The translations under genes and the position numbers were made by a program. A stretch of 64,000 nt of DNA, taken from contig NC_060017.1 of NCBI RefSeq assembly GCF_021134715.1, forward strand, positions 3,844,001-3,908,000, given 5' to 3'. Positions 37,927 to 46,974 of the stretch are shown here, one piece after another; the first letter of the stretch is position 1, and each line of letters begins with the position of its first letter. The stretch comes from Daphnia pulex (taxonomy: Eukaryota; Arthropoda; Branchiopoda; Diplostraca; Daphniidae). The notes under the pieces were generated by a model, which did no database searches, was not told the DNA's origin, and worked only from the letters and a program-made list of their open reading frames with translations.

Positions 37927-39198
37927 GTATCTATTATCAGTGCTTTATTTCCCTTACAATTTTGATTTATGTATTTTCCTGTGAGAATTTCCATGTCGTG
38001 TTCAGATTAGTGACAAGTAAGAATTTCTAGTTGAAGAAAAAAGGCTAGAATTTGTTTTTAACATTGTAAGAATTTTAAAAATAAAACCCAAAGACAAGTC
38101 ATTCAGAGTTAGATAAAAGATAAACACGATACTAGCCGCTTAGGTCGAAATTATTCGGTTTATTTAATTAATTGAATAGCTGTAAGCCATTTCCTTTAAA
38201 CAGATAAAGATAATCTTGATTTAAATCAATCTGTAACGGAGAAAGAGGAAACATTTTTTCGGTCTGAATCCTTTACCGTTTTTTTTTTTTTTACTAAAAA
38301 AAAATAATTTATTGCTTCTGGACATAAGAGCCTAAGAGGTTAAAAAACCCATTTTCAGTCCAAGGAACAATTGATCCGTGTCCTGCTGAGCTTGCTCGAG
38401 GATATACTCACAGTCCGTTACTCCAATAATTCAAGCCATATATATATTTTCTCAATGGAAAGTTATCTATTCATATTGTCACAAGTATATTTCTGCTTAT
38501 ATCTTCGGACTGTGTATATAGCAAATTAGCAATGTGTAGAGAACTGTTATAATGAGTCAGATTTTGTCTCAGACCCAAAAATTCGCCGCTGTCCACTCAG
38601 ATATAATGATTAACAACTTCCGTGTTGGGTTCCTATGAGTGACCCTGTCTGCAAGGCATGGCATTAGGGTGATTGTCCTTTCGTTCAGCAACAGCTGCTT
38701 TGTAAATAATAGAGATGGAGGGGAAGATTTTAACGGGACTAGGTCCACTTATGTGAGATAAATATAAATAACAAAGTCACGACTGATGTATTATATAGTT
38801 AAGCTTAAAGCAACAGGTATAAACACGGATCTTTTCTCAATAGCTTTTTTAGTTGTACAAATCATATATTTTTTTTAAGGTATCATTATTGAAGCATCGT
38901 CATTAAATTTTATTCTCTCTTGGTTTCCAAGAGGAACTGGAGGGTCTTATTGTGGCAGTTTCGTTCTAAAAGTATTTGTCTGCAGTGCAAATTTATATTT
39001 TTATCTGGTGGGTGACTTGTAGTGTAGTAACTTGTTGAGACATTATTTAAAAAAAAAATAACCCGATCCATTCAGCCGTTTTCAGCGGTTGTCGAGCGCG
39101 GGTAAAGGGGAGGGCTCGATTCTTAACGATTTTCTATCGATTTCTTAAATACGGAAAGAAAGTGTCGTCTGCTCTTGTTGTTTTTCCAAGTTTTGAAA

Positions 39199-39804
39199 AT
39201 GAAGCGGAGGTTAAGATTAGAAGCAAAACGGAATAATGACATTCTAAATTTAGCTGAAGGTAAAATAAAATTTGTAATGATTGAGTGTATTGCTTAAGTT
39301 ATTTTATGTTTACAATCTATATGAAAAGCAATTTTGTTGACATGCAAAAACATGGTGAACATGGTGAACACAACATTTTCCATTTGCCCCTTGCTTTAAG
39401 AGCTAAAAGTTTAAATGTTTTAAAATTTGTAAGTAATTAATTGCGAAACAAATGTAGGTTTTTGTGGGCAAATCATGTTGAAGTAAGAAAACATGAAAAC
39501 ATAAAATTTTAATTTTTTCGTGCAAGTTGTCTTGAACCGTCATGAACTGTTTCATGCTTCAGTAGCTTGGTAGTTTAAACAGTTTTACTTTTAAAACATA
39601 TTCTTGCTTTTAACAACATTGGAATGATTTGCAACCAACCTCTGTTTTATGATTTAGATTGTTGAATGATTTTTATATTAAAGAATTTTTTAACTTACTT
39701 GAAAGCAAAGTGCAACTAGTCAATAACTAGACAATTTTATTACCAAAAGGGAACCTGCCACCACACCAGCACCTCCACGTTCAAAGGAAAATATAGTCTC
39801 TTAA
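39199..39804 (+). CDS. Possible 46-residue microprotein, three tiny exons
   Basis: ATG at 39199 (A at -3, G at +4) opens an exon to 39259 (donor GTAAAA). Exon 39458-39482 (25 nt, acceptor AATGTAG, donor GTAAGA) and exon 39750-39804 (acceptor CAAAAG) keep one frame and end in TAA. The product begins MKRRLRLEAKRNNDILNLAE and ends PATTPAPPRSKENIVS, basic then Pro/Thr-rich. I recognise no family. It would lie inside the first intron of the Gly-rich gene. All three junctions were chosen by eye to keep the frame, so chance is a real risk. Confidence 0.3.
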
Positions 39805-39942
39805 GAAATTGTGTACCAGTTTCTTTGCTCCTTATTCTTACCAAGCTCTTTCAATCAATCCAGTCAACAGTTATTAAATGTTGTAATATGTTTTGTTTTA
39901 TTTGTTTTCATACAGAGAAGAAAGTCAAACCAGACAATCAAG

Positions 39943-42180
39943 ATGACAAAAGTTATGCTTATAACATTGACTTTGGTAGCTCTCGTCTGCGCCGAGGAGC
40001 TGAAAGCTGAAGGCCGTCAGATGAACTGGAGTAACCTTAACTTTGCCTCAAAGCCAGCCTATCAGCAGTCCAGCTACGGAAGTGATTCTAGCGACTCGAA
40101 CGGATCTCCCTCCGTGCAAAATGCTCAAGCAAAATCTTCCGGTAGCTACCAGGGACTTGTGTCTCAATCTTTGGACGGGCAGGACATCAACCGCGATGGA
40201 AGCTATTCGGCCCCACCCAGCTATGGATCAAACAACGATTACGGCTATGAAGCTTCACCTGATTCATCTTACGGCAATGCCGTCGGATACGGGTATGATT
40301 ATCAGAGAAACCTTCCAACCCCTTCCGGCCGTTTTTACAGCATGAATAATCCTTCTTTGCCTGGAAACCCTGTCCCTGATTCGTATTTGAGGGGAATGCC
40401 TCGTGAACAACAGGATCACTCTGGGTCACTATTATCCAGCATGCAAAGCGGAAAGATCTATCAGTACCAGAGACCAAGCGGATTTAACTTTAATAGCACT
40501 AATTCCGATCAAATGACAAATCGAGCTGGCTACGACGAAGATGCTCCACTTGGCGGAATTTCATCGTCATCATCAACCGGATCGATGTTATCAAGCACAT
40601 CTATGCGTAATCCCATATCTAGACAAGACGATTTTAGTTACGGGACTGTGAATGGCGGATATGGTTCCATTCCGCCAGCCGCGGGATACGGAGGTGGGGC
40701 ATATGGCTATGGTGGGGTTGGCTACGGGGGGTCTTACGCCTCGCCGGGCTACTCAAGCAACTACAGAGTTCCTTATGGTGGTTATTCAAGCTACGGGACT
40801 CCCTCTTATTCTAGCGCTGGATATTCAGGGTCATACGGCTCTCCGCTGTATTCCGGCTCGGGCTATGGTTCATCCGGATATGGGGGCTACGGAGCGGCGG
40901 GCTACGGGGCCGGAAGCGGATACGGAGCGGGTGGCTACGGGGCCGGAAGCGGATACGGAGCGGCGGGCTACGGAGCGGGTGGCTACGGGGCTGGATACGG
41001 AGGGGGTTATGGGTCTTATGGTGGATACGGATCCAACTACGGATTACAAACTGGATTTCAACCAGGTATCTTCAAGAAACCAAAGAAAGCTTTCCATGAT
41101 TGGTTGAAAGGTAAAGACGTCCTCCCTTACGGCTACGGATCAGGCTACGGTTATGGAGCCAATTACGCAGCCATCCCCTACGACTATTATTACGACCCAC
41201 CTGGCATTTGGCATTTGAGCAAATTTGCCATGAAAAGCATCTTCAAATCAATGTTCAAGCCCATCTTTAAATGGCTTCCATTCTGCTCCCCGTTTTTCTA
41301 CGCTCGAACTGATCGATCGTGAGCATTTGACAATTTAAAATAATTCGTAGACGCATTCGTGAGATGGGGAAGGTATCACTTTAGTTACTCCTCTTGCACG
41401 TATCAATTTTCACCGCACATCCCTTCGTTACCTTTAAGAATTGTCGTCTCAACTAATTTATAGATTAAAACCAAAAGGAAATGGTAATAACTCTGCCGTA
41501 GATTGCTGTAGAATGTCGACGTAAAAGTTACCACAGAGCATCACATAATAGCTCTATGTAGATAAGAGTGGCACATTAATACCAAATCAATATCTTTCAT
41601 TGCTAACATTTTATGTAATTTTTACAGAGATGACAAACACAGCAGTTTCGTAAGTGCCTTGACTGCTTTCCTGCCCATCGGCCTCTTCTTAGCCGCCATC
41701 GTTCCAAACATCGTTACCGTCAGTGCTGGGTAATTCGTTTAGACAAAAACATACATTTCAAGTTAATGTAATTATTCTTTGAAAATTCTACAGTCGCCGT
41801 AAACGTTCAGAAGCTGGAACCAAGGAAGAAGCAAAAGCTGCTGTAGATGAAGCTACATTCCCCATTCTCGACATGATCAGCTCTTTCGGCGTCCGTTCTC
41901 TACAGGAGCCCTCCTGCCAATCCAAAATCGTTTGCGAAATTGGCCGGATGGGCGGTCTTCCGGAGGCTAATGCAGTTCAACGAGCTCTTTGGTTCACAGC
42001 AAACTAGTATGATGATACCATTTAATTGTTTTTATAGTTCACTTGGTAATGTTTTTCTTTTAATTCGTTGTTTTACGAAACAGTGTTCCAGAACGCGTAT
42101 CGAACTTGATCGGAGCGGACAAATTATTCCGTCAGATCCGAAGCCAGCAATGTTCGGAATTTATGTGCTCCTCTGACTAA
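39943..42180 (+). CDS. Secreted Gly/Tyr/Ser-rich protein with a conserved-looking C-terminal module
   Basis: Exons 39943-41318, 41628-41729, 41794-42006 and 42084-42180 encode 595 residues. The signal peptide MTKVMLITLTLVALVCA should be cut before EELK. A Ser/Asn/Tyr-rich part follows, then GYGG/GYGAG repeats (roughly 235-370), and aromatic-basic segments near the end of exon 1. Exon 2 adds a hydrophobic stretch FLPIGLFLAAIVPNIV. Exon 3 opens with RRKR, a likely furin site, followed by about 98 residues with Cys pairs (SCQSKIVCEIGRMG and QQCSEFMC). The start was chosen at the ATG before the signal peptide; the frame is open further up but lies in the intron. Gly/Tyr repeats suggest a structural extracellular, perhaps cuticle-linked, protein. 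Family not recognised. Confidence 0.75.
40860..41040 (+). repeat. Internal Gly-Tyr coding repeats
   Basis: Units such as GGCTACGGGGCCGGAAGCGG recur nearly unchanged in tandem and encode GYGAGSGYGAGGYGAG. The DNA-level identity suggests recent expansion, so length may vary between alleles. Confidence 0.8.
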
Positions 42181-42504
42181 TCCCGCTTTCAAAGTTAAAT
42201 CACCTATCATTTGCACCAATGATAGATCTTTCGACTGTGACAACTAAACTAAAAAAAAACAACAACATCCGAATGAATTTTGAAAGAGTTAGCATATTCT
42301 ATCACCCAGAATTTCTCTCTCCAATTCTCTGTACAGAATAGTAAATGATCAAATGTTTCCTTCTTCTACTTTTCCTCACTTTTCCGTTTCGAGTTTTAAG
42401 AAATTTTCTCAAAACCCTAAGTATGTTTCAGAAAACACTAACAAACTATTTATACATGCATTCAAATATTTATACCGTATAACAAGACGAGTGCTCGTTG
42501 CATT

Positions 42505-42510
42505 AATAAA
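42505..42510 (+). terminator. Likely polyadenylation signal of the Gly-rich gene
   Basis: AATAAA lies 325 bases after the stop codon in an AT-rich 3' flank. It is the clearest hexamer before the next transcription unit. Confidence 0.4.
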
Positions 42511-43479
42511 CACAATTTTTTCATTCAATTTGGAAAATAAAATTATTTTTCATTCAATCTTTTGACAATTTTCTCTGAAAATATATATTGTAATACTAAT
42601 AGACGAGTTGCAGTCTTGCGAATCTTCTCGTAGCCTCTCTTCCTCCTCTCTTCGCCTCGACATGGGTATGGAGAGATATGGATGAGGTATGGATCAGAAG
42701 GTGTTGTTGTTTATTATTTTGGTTCGGTTCAAGTTGTCTCAGGCTTGTAAGTTGTAACGCCAGTTAAGAAAAGAGATGTTTATTCAACAGTTCTTTTAAA
42801 AACTTGTGTTTGTATTGCACTTATAAATAGTCGCATGAGATATTGCCTTTTTTTATTCAACTTTGAAGCTACTTTACCTTTTTGCGTTTTCCAGATTACT
42901 CTCAAGAGATTCAATGAAAAGCAAAAATAATTTGATTCCCCTTTATTTTTTATTTAGATTTTTATTTTTCTCGCGCGGTTGTTTGCGTTGCCATTTCGTT
43001 CCCACTCGAGTTGAGGTGTAATGACAAATTAAAATTTATATTTCATTCTACTGTCGTTTACTAATTTGGAAAATATTTTATTGAAGCTAAAGCCTAAAAA
43101 TAAAGTATATTAGTTTATTCATATGATTAATGATAAATGATATGGCAATGCATTATTCAGTTTTCCGAAGGATAGGAAATTCACCGGTAGAGGGAATCCG
43201 TCGACCGTACTCGACGAAGTGAGTGACAACCACGTTTGAATTCATTTGAACATTTGCGATGATACAGTCAAGTGCTATGGCAAGCAATGTTAAAATCGAT
43301 TTTGAGATTAGTTTATGTTACATTCTGTTATTTTGTTAAATTAACTTAAGAGTGTTCAAGTTTTCTGTAGTTATTTAAAGTATGCTTGACTTCTATGTAA
43401 TTCACATAGTTTCCTATTATGTCAACGCCATGCTTCCTATTTAACGTGGTAAGTAATATCCTGGTTATTTGCATTCCTG

Positions 43480-43562
43480 TTAGATGATGATCTTTCGAGT
43501 CTCGTTCGTATGAATTTGACTAGGTCAATTTATTGATTCCAAACTTAACTCATCTGATTTTT
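43480..43562 (+). ncRNA. SNORD30: Box C/D snoRNA 1, U30-like
   Basis: C box ATGATGA at 43484 and D box CTGA at 43554. GAGTCTCGTTCGT (43497-43509) abuts ATGA used as D'. It is the exact complement of ACGAACGAGACTC in 18S rRNA (from memory). The +5 rule points to the A of ACGAA, the site I recall for vertebrate U30. Intron-encoded. Confidence 0.65.
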
Positions 43563-43708
43563 AAAATACTGTTTTCACTTTCCATTTTTTTTCTTCACCG
43601 AACTAATCTATGCATTTTTATTTAGATAATTCAGCTTTTGTAACTTCATGAAACAACCTCTGGAGATTTTCTCAGGTAACTTTACTTTCATTATGTAAAG
43701 AAATAAAT

Positions 43709-43786
43709 GAGTGATGAAACAACTTACCGAATCTGAGGTGGAATGATGTATTACTTAATTCATCCTTACCTACATTCTCTGAAGTG
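43709..43786 (+). ncRNA. Box C/D snoRNA 2
   Basis: C box GTGATGA (43711), D' CTGA (43733), C' ATGATGT (43743) and D CTGA (43779) are all present at normal spacing in one intron. Guides are CAACTTACCGAAT before D' and CCTTACCTACATTCT before D. I could not place either on an rRNA. Confidence 0.65.
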
Positions 43787-43933
43787 TTTTTAAATTTAAA
43801 AACATTGTGCTATCTACCCCAGTTCTTATACATGTCTGTTCTCACAGGTAGTGCATCTACCTGTCTCATGCTGTGATAGGAAAATTTAGAGGTGTGTATT
43901 ATTTTCAATTCTGTTTTTTTGTACTATGTGTCT

Positions 43934-44008
43934 ATGTGATGATTTGTTATCCCTGTCATACAAAATGTTGGTGACATCTTAACAATGGTAACTTGAAAAT
44001 TCTGAGAA
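43934..44008 (+). ncRNA. Box C/D snoRNA 3, two 28S matches
   Basis: C box GTGATGA (43936) and D box CTGA (44002). GTTATCCCTGT (43946-43956) complements ACAGGGATAAC, and TGGTAACTT (43986-43994) complements the adjoining AAGTTACCA of 28S rRNA. Neither guide sits directly on a canonical D/D' box, so the exact modified base is unclear. Confidence 0.6.
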
Positions 44009-44151
44009 TGTTAATTAAAGGGTTAAAGCTGCTGTCATGCTCTTGTGTTTTTTTTTCTAAAATGATCTTCTGGTTACAGGGTTTCCGATGTGTGACGGAG
44101 TCGATCGTTTTTCGTATCACTAGTCAGCGGCGTGTCCCACAGGTAAATTTA

Positions 44152-44216
44152 GTGTCTCGTTGTGGTGGATTGCAGCGAATGATTATTTTTTATACCGCCC
44201 CAGTCTGAAGGACAGT
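44152..44216 (+). ncRNA. SNORD31: Box C/D snoRNA 4, U31-like
   Basis: TACCGCCCCAGT (44193-44204) directly precedes CTGA (44205). It complements ACTGGGGCGGTA of 28S rRNA, and the guide plus box equals that of vertebrate U31 as I recall it. A TGTC/GACA terminal pairing brackets it. The C box is weak (GTGGTGG at 44162, or ATGATTA at 44179). Confidence 0.6.
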
Positions 44217-44385
44217 GTTGATTGGTTTTTTCTCAATGACAATTTTTATTGTTTATTTTCCCTCTTTGTTGAGTTTTTTAAGGTCTTAAAGTGGTCTTGT
44301 TTTATTTTTGCAGGATATCTTTTTTGTTGGTGGGATGTTGGACGACAGGTAATATAGTGGAAACATTTTGTAAATCATGTTTCTC

Positions 44386-44471
44386 TAATTGATGATAGCT
44401 AAGTACGATGCATCCGTTATACGCGATGGCTCTGCAACAAATTCATGAAATCTCTTGCCCTCACTGAAAGA
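44386..44471 (+). ncRNA. Box C/D snoRNA 5
   Basis: C box TTGATGA (44389) and D box CTGA (44464), 79 bases apart inside one intron. The guide before D is CTCTTGCCCTCA; its CTTGCCCTC core complements GAGGGCAAG in 18S rRNA, but only over nine bases. Confidence 0.5.
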
Positions 44472-45114
44472 ACGACTTTACTGCATAGTTGGACTTGGGT
44501 AGGAGTCAAATTAAATTATCTTTTTTTACTTCAGGTGCTTGCAGCTTGATTTTCTGGATTTCATTCTGTGGAGGATTATGTGACCGAGTGGTGGCAATCG
44601 TATGTCTTTCAGGTACTGAGTTGGCTAAGGAAAATTAATTGGGCTGTAATGTTCTTAAGCATATGCCTGATACACCACACGGTTTTGATCTCAAGCAGGC
44701 TATTGAGCTCATTACTTCGGATATCTAAGGATCATTTGATCTAACTTTGTATTCTATTGTCTCAAGTGATGGTGTGCAGCTCTCGATTCTACAATGTAGA
44801 AGTTTTTGAGGTAATTTCAAGTCTTGTGTCAATAAATTACTACTCCGGTCGCCACGCCTTCTCCTCAATCGATGGGGAGGAAGGTGCCTAAATTTCGAAC
44901 GGGGAAATTATGGTCACGTAGGAAGCAACTGAGATTGCATTGATTTTCAGGTTGTGCCTCAAACGGAGACGACACTGGGCGTAGATGGGTACATTACGTT
45001 TTTTAATTTTATTATTTTACTCTTATTTCAGTTTTACTGTACCGTATGATGCCGTGCCGTCGGAGTATTAGTAAGGGGCAGGTAACTGTTAATTTCCTAG
45101 TTTTTCCACTTAAC

Positions 45115-45183
45115 GTTCCATATGATTTTTCATCTTTCGGGTCTGAATGTATTTGGATGACAACTTATTATTGCTGATGGAAC
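45115..45183 (+). ncRNA. Box C/D snoRNA 6, 28S guide
   Basis: A perfect 6-bp terminal stem (GTTCCA 45115, TGGAAC 45178) closes the unit. C box ATGATTT (45122, imperfect), D' CTGA (45143), C' GGATGAC, D CTGA (45174). CATCTTTCGGGT next to D' complements ACCCGAAAGATG of 28S rRNA; +5 points to the G of CCCG, the site I recall for yeast snR39b. Confidence 0.65.
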
Positions 45184-45403
45184 ATCGTATTAAGTTTCAA
45201 CATTTCTTTTATATGAAACTTTTTATCGCGGTTCAATTTTTCGAAAGGTTGCGATGTGGTGCGCTCTGCAGCTGATGGCTTTGTTAAGGTGGATATTCTC
45301 AGGTAATGTGTACAGGTTTTGCTGGTTGTTGCGTTTGTTTCGTCTTGTTGCCGAACGTGGATTATTATGTTAAATTTGTAAAGGATTGCCAGTTTAGGGA
45401 ATA

Positions 45404-45470
45404 GTGTGATGAAAGATTAGTATTAGAGCATTGGGTTCTGAATTTCACAATAATTGTTATTTCTGATATT
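45404..45470 (+). ncRNA. Box C/D snoRNA 7, 18S guide
   Basis: C box GTGATGA (45406), D' CTGA (45438), D CTGA (45463). ATTGTTATTT next to D complements AAATAACAAT of 18S rRNA (ten bases), near the U16 site. The D' guide GAGCATTGGGTT is unplaced. Confidence 0.55.
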
Positions 45471-45545
45471 GTTTTGATCGTTTCGTGCATGGACGAACTG
45501 AGGCAGTAACTGGAGAAATTTTTGTTGGTCTAGTTTCTACAGATT

Positions 45546-45610
45546 ATTGTGATGATTAACACAGACCTGTTCTGATTGCTTTGAGGACAAATTGTTTTAC
45601 ATCTGAATTA
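45546..45610 (+). ncRNA. SNORD25: Box C/D snoRNA 8, U25-like
   Basis: C box GTGATGA (45549), D' CTGA (45572), D CTGA (45603). CACAGACCTGTT directly before D' complements AACAGGTCTGTG of 18S rRNA over 12 bases. Vertebrate U25 uses CACAGACCTGTA at the same place. +5 gives the G of AACAG. Confidence 0.72.
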
Positions 45611-45749
45611 GTTAAAATCATAATGATTAAACATCCATTGTGCAATGCTAGTTATTTTAATTTCAAGTTTTTCTGTAGGTGTGTGAAGGTCTTCCTGACG
45701 GATTTCACAGTTCAGGTAACTAAGTAAACTACTTCAAATGAACTTATTT

Positions 45750-45829
45750 CCAGTGATCATTTTTTCTGATGTGCACAATGTTGCTTTCTGAAGTCAATCA
45801 AAATATTAGACATGCATGACTCTGAGGAA
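45750..45829 (+). ncRNA. Box C/D snoRNA 9, 18S 5'-domain guide
   Basis: C box GTGATCA (45753), inner CTGA (45766 and 45788), D CTGA (45822). TTAGACATGCATG (45806-45818) complements CATGCATGTCTAA near the 5' end of 18S rRNA over 13 bases. +5 points to the A of GCCATG. This is a different site from that of vertebrate U27. Confidence 0.55.
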
Positions 45830-45996
45830 AGCTTTTTTTTTTTGTATTGAACGTCTTGATTCCTGTTAATCCAAGTGCTTTGAAACATTTATATAGGTTC
45901 CAATAAGATGAGGTTGCTTTGGGGTTTCCTTGATATTTCTTTATAATGTGAAGGTATATTATATGCTCATTCTAGCAAGGCTCAGTGTGTTAATTT

Positions 45997-46073
45997 TAAG
46001 TGATGACATAAGATTTCTGTGTCCAGGCCAATGATCATTTGTGATATAAACTATTTTGGTGACTACTGATTTT
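45997..46073 (+). ncRNA. Box C/D snoRNA 10
   Basis: C box GTGATGA (46000) and D box CTGA (46066) with a C'-like ATGATCA between them, within the intron after exon 45897-45953. The guide ATTTTGGTGACTA next to D is unplaced. Confidence 0.55.
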
Positions 46074-46495
46074 TGTTAATTGGAAAAACTAGTAGCGATC
46101 TTCTGCACAATATTAACTGTTTCTATTTGGGTGTTAGGTTGTTATTGGATATATAGCCTGGCGGACTTCAGCATTTCCATTAGCCCAGGGTATTGCTGCT
46201 GCAAATATTCTGGTGTGTATGGTTTAAATATATTCGTCGATTTACCCATGACAATATCATATTTCCAGACATACAATGGTACAAACTGATTTATTGAGAC
46301 TGGGGAAACTACACTTGACACAATACGAGGACTTTGGTGTAACGGGTTTTAAGCGATGTTTTTAACTTTTTTTTTTCAGACGGCCGTGCATCTGCAGTGC
46401 ATGACTGAACTGCTACTGCCCAATTGCAAGCGGTGTCAGAGAGCGGTATCGTCTTTTTAAAGGTAATGCGTAACGATAGATATTGAAATCACAAA

Positions 46496-46566
46496 TGAAT
46501 GATGCACACCATTAATATTTTGAAGATTCTAATGATAGTTTAATTTTCGTCACTACCACTGATAAC
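46496..46566 (+). ncRNA. Box C/D snoRNA 11, 18S guide
   Basis: C box ATGATGC (46499) and D box CTGA (46559). TTTTCGTCACTACC (46544-46557) complements GGTAGTGACGAAAA of 18S rRNA over 14 bases, one base short of the box. +5 points to the A of GGTAG. Confidence 0.65.
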
Positions 46567-46762
46567 ATTGCTCTAAAAGAAATATTATATATCTGGAATT
46601 GTCATTAACGGTCTTCCTCTTGCAGGCTAGGAAGAGGGCACACTAATTAAAATCTTGGTCTTCTGGTATTCCCCTTATCCTTAATAAGTCGTACCTATCT
46701 GCCGTGTCATAGTGGGACGTTAACGTACAGGTAATTATCAAAACTATTTGAATTTAGAAGTT

Positions 46763-46842
46763 AACATGATGGATTGTATAACTTTCTGACATCTCTTCTG
46801 AGTTCATCATTGAAGATATCTTTACAGCTGAATATCTGAATA
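46763..46842 (+). ncRNA. Box C/D snoRNA 12
   Basis: C box ATGATGG (46766). Several CTGA motifs follow (46786, 46798, 46828, 46836); the last gives a normal length of about 74 bases. It lies in the intron after exon 46626-46730. No rRNA match found. Confidence 0.4.
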
Positions 46843-46974
46843 AACTAATATAGTTATGAATTGTGAGGCATAAATAATGGTTCAAGAATTTGTTTAGTTT
46901 CAGGTCAATACTTCGTAGCTTCATCTGGCACTACCTTACAGCGTGACAAGCATATACGTGTGGAATGTTTTCAG

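Larger units (their letters stand above)
43150..46974 (+). ncRNA. Multi-snoRNA host gene (UHG/SNHG1-like), 5' limit approximate
   Basis: A chain of short exons is bounded by clean splice sites: end of exon 1 at 43218 (GTGAGT), then 43371-43448, 43626-43675, 43823-43847, 44080-44142, 44314-44348, 44535-44612, 44780-44810, 45032-45081, 45272-45302, 45679-45715, 45897-45953, 46138-46212, 46380-46462, 46626-46730 and 46904-46974. One further exon must lie near 45480-45540, and another may exist at 44951-44989. Most exons are 25-105 bases and I see no sustained reading frame. Most introns (about 120-230 bases) hold one box C/D snoRNA. In such genes the introns are the product and the spliced RNA is usually degraded. 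The unit may continue past 46974. Confidence 0.75.

Noticed and set aside
44830-44950. Strong hairpin (CCTTCTCCTC with GGGGAGGAAGG) in a host intron as an H/ACA snoRNA
   Set aside because: AAATTA could be an H box, but there is no second hairpin with a trailing ACA.
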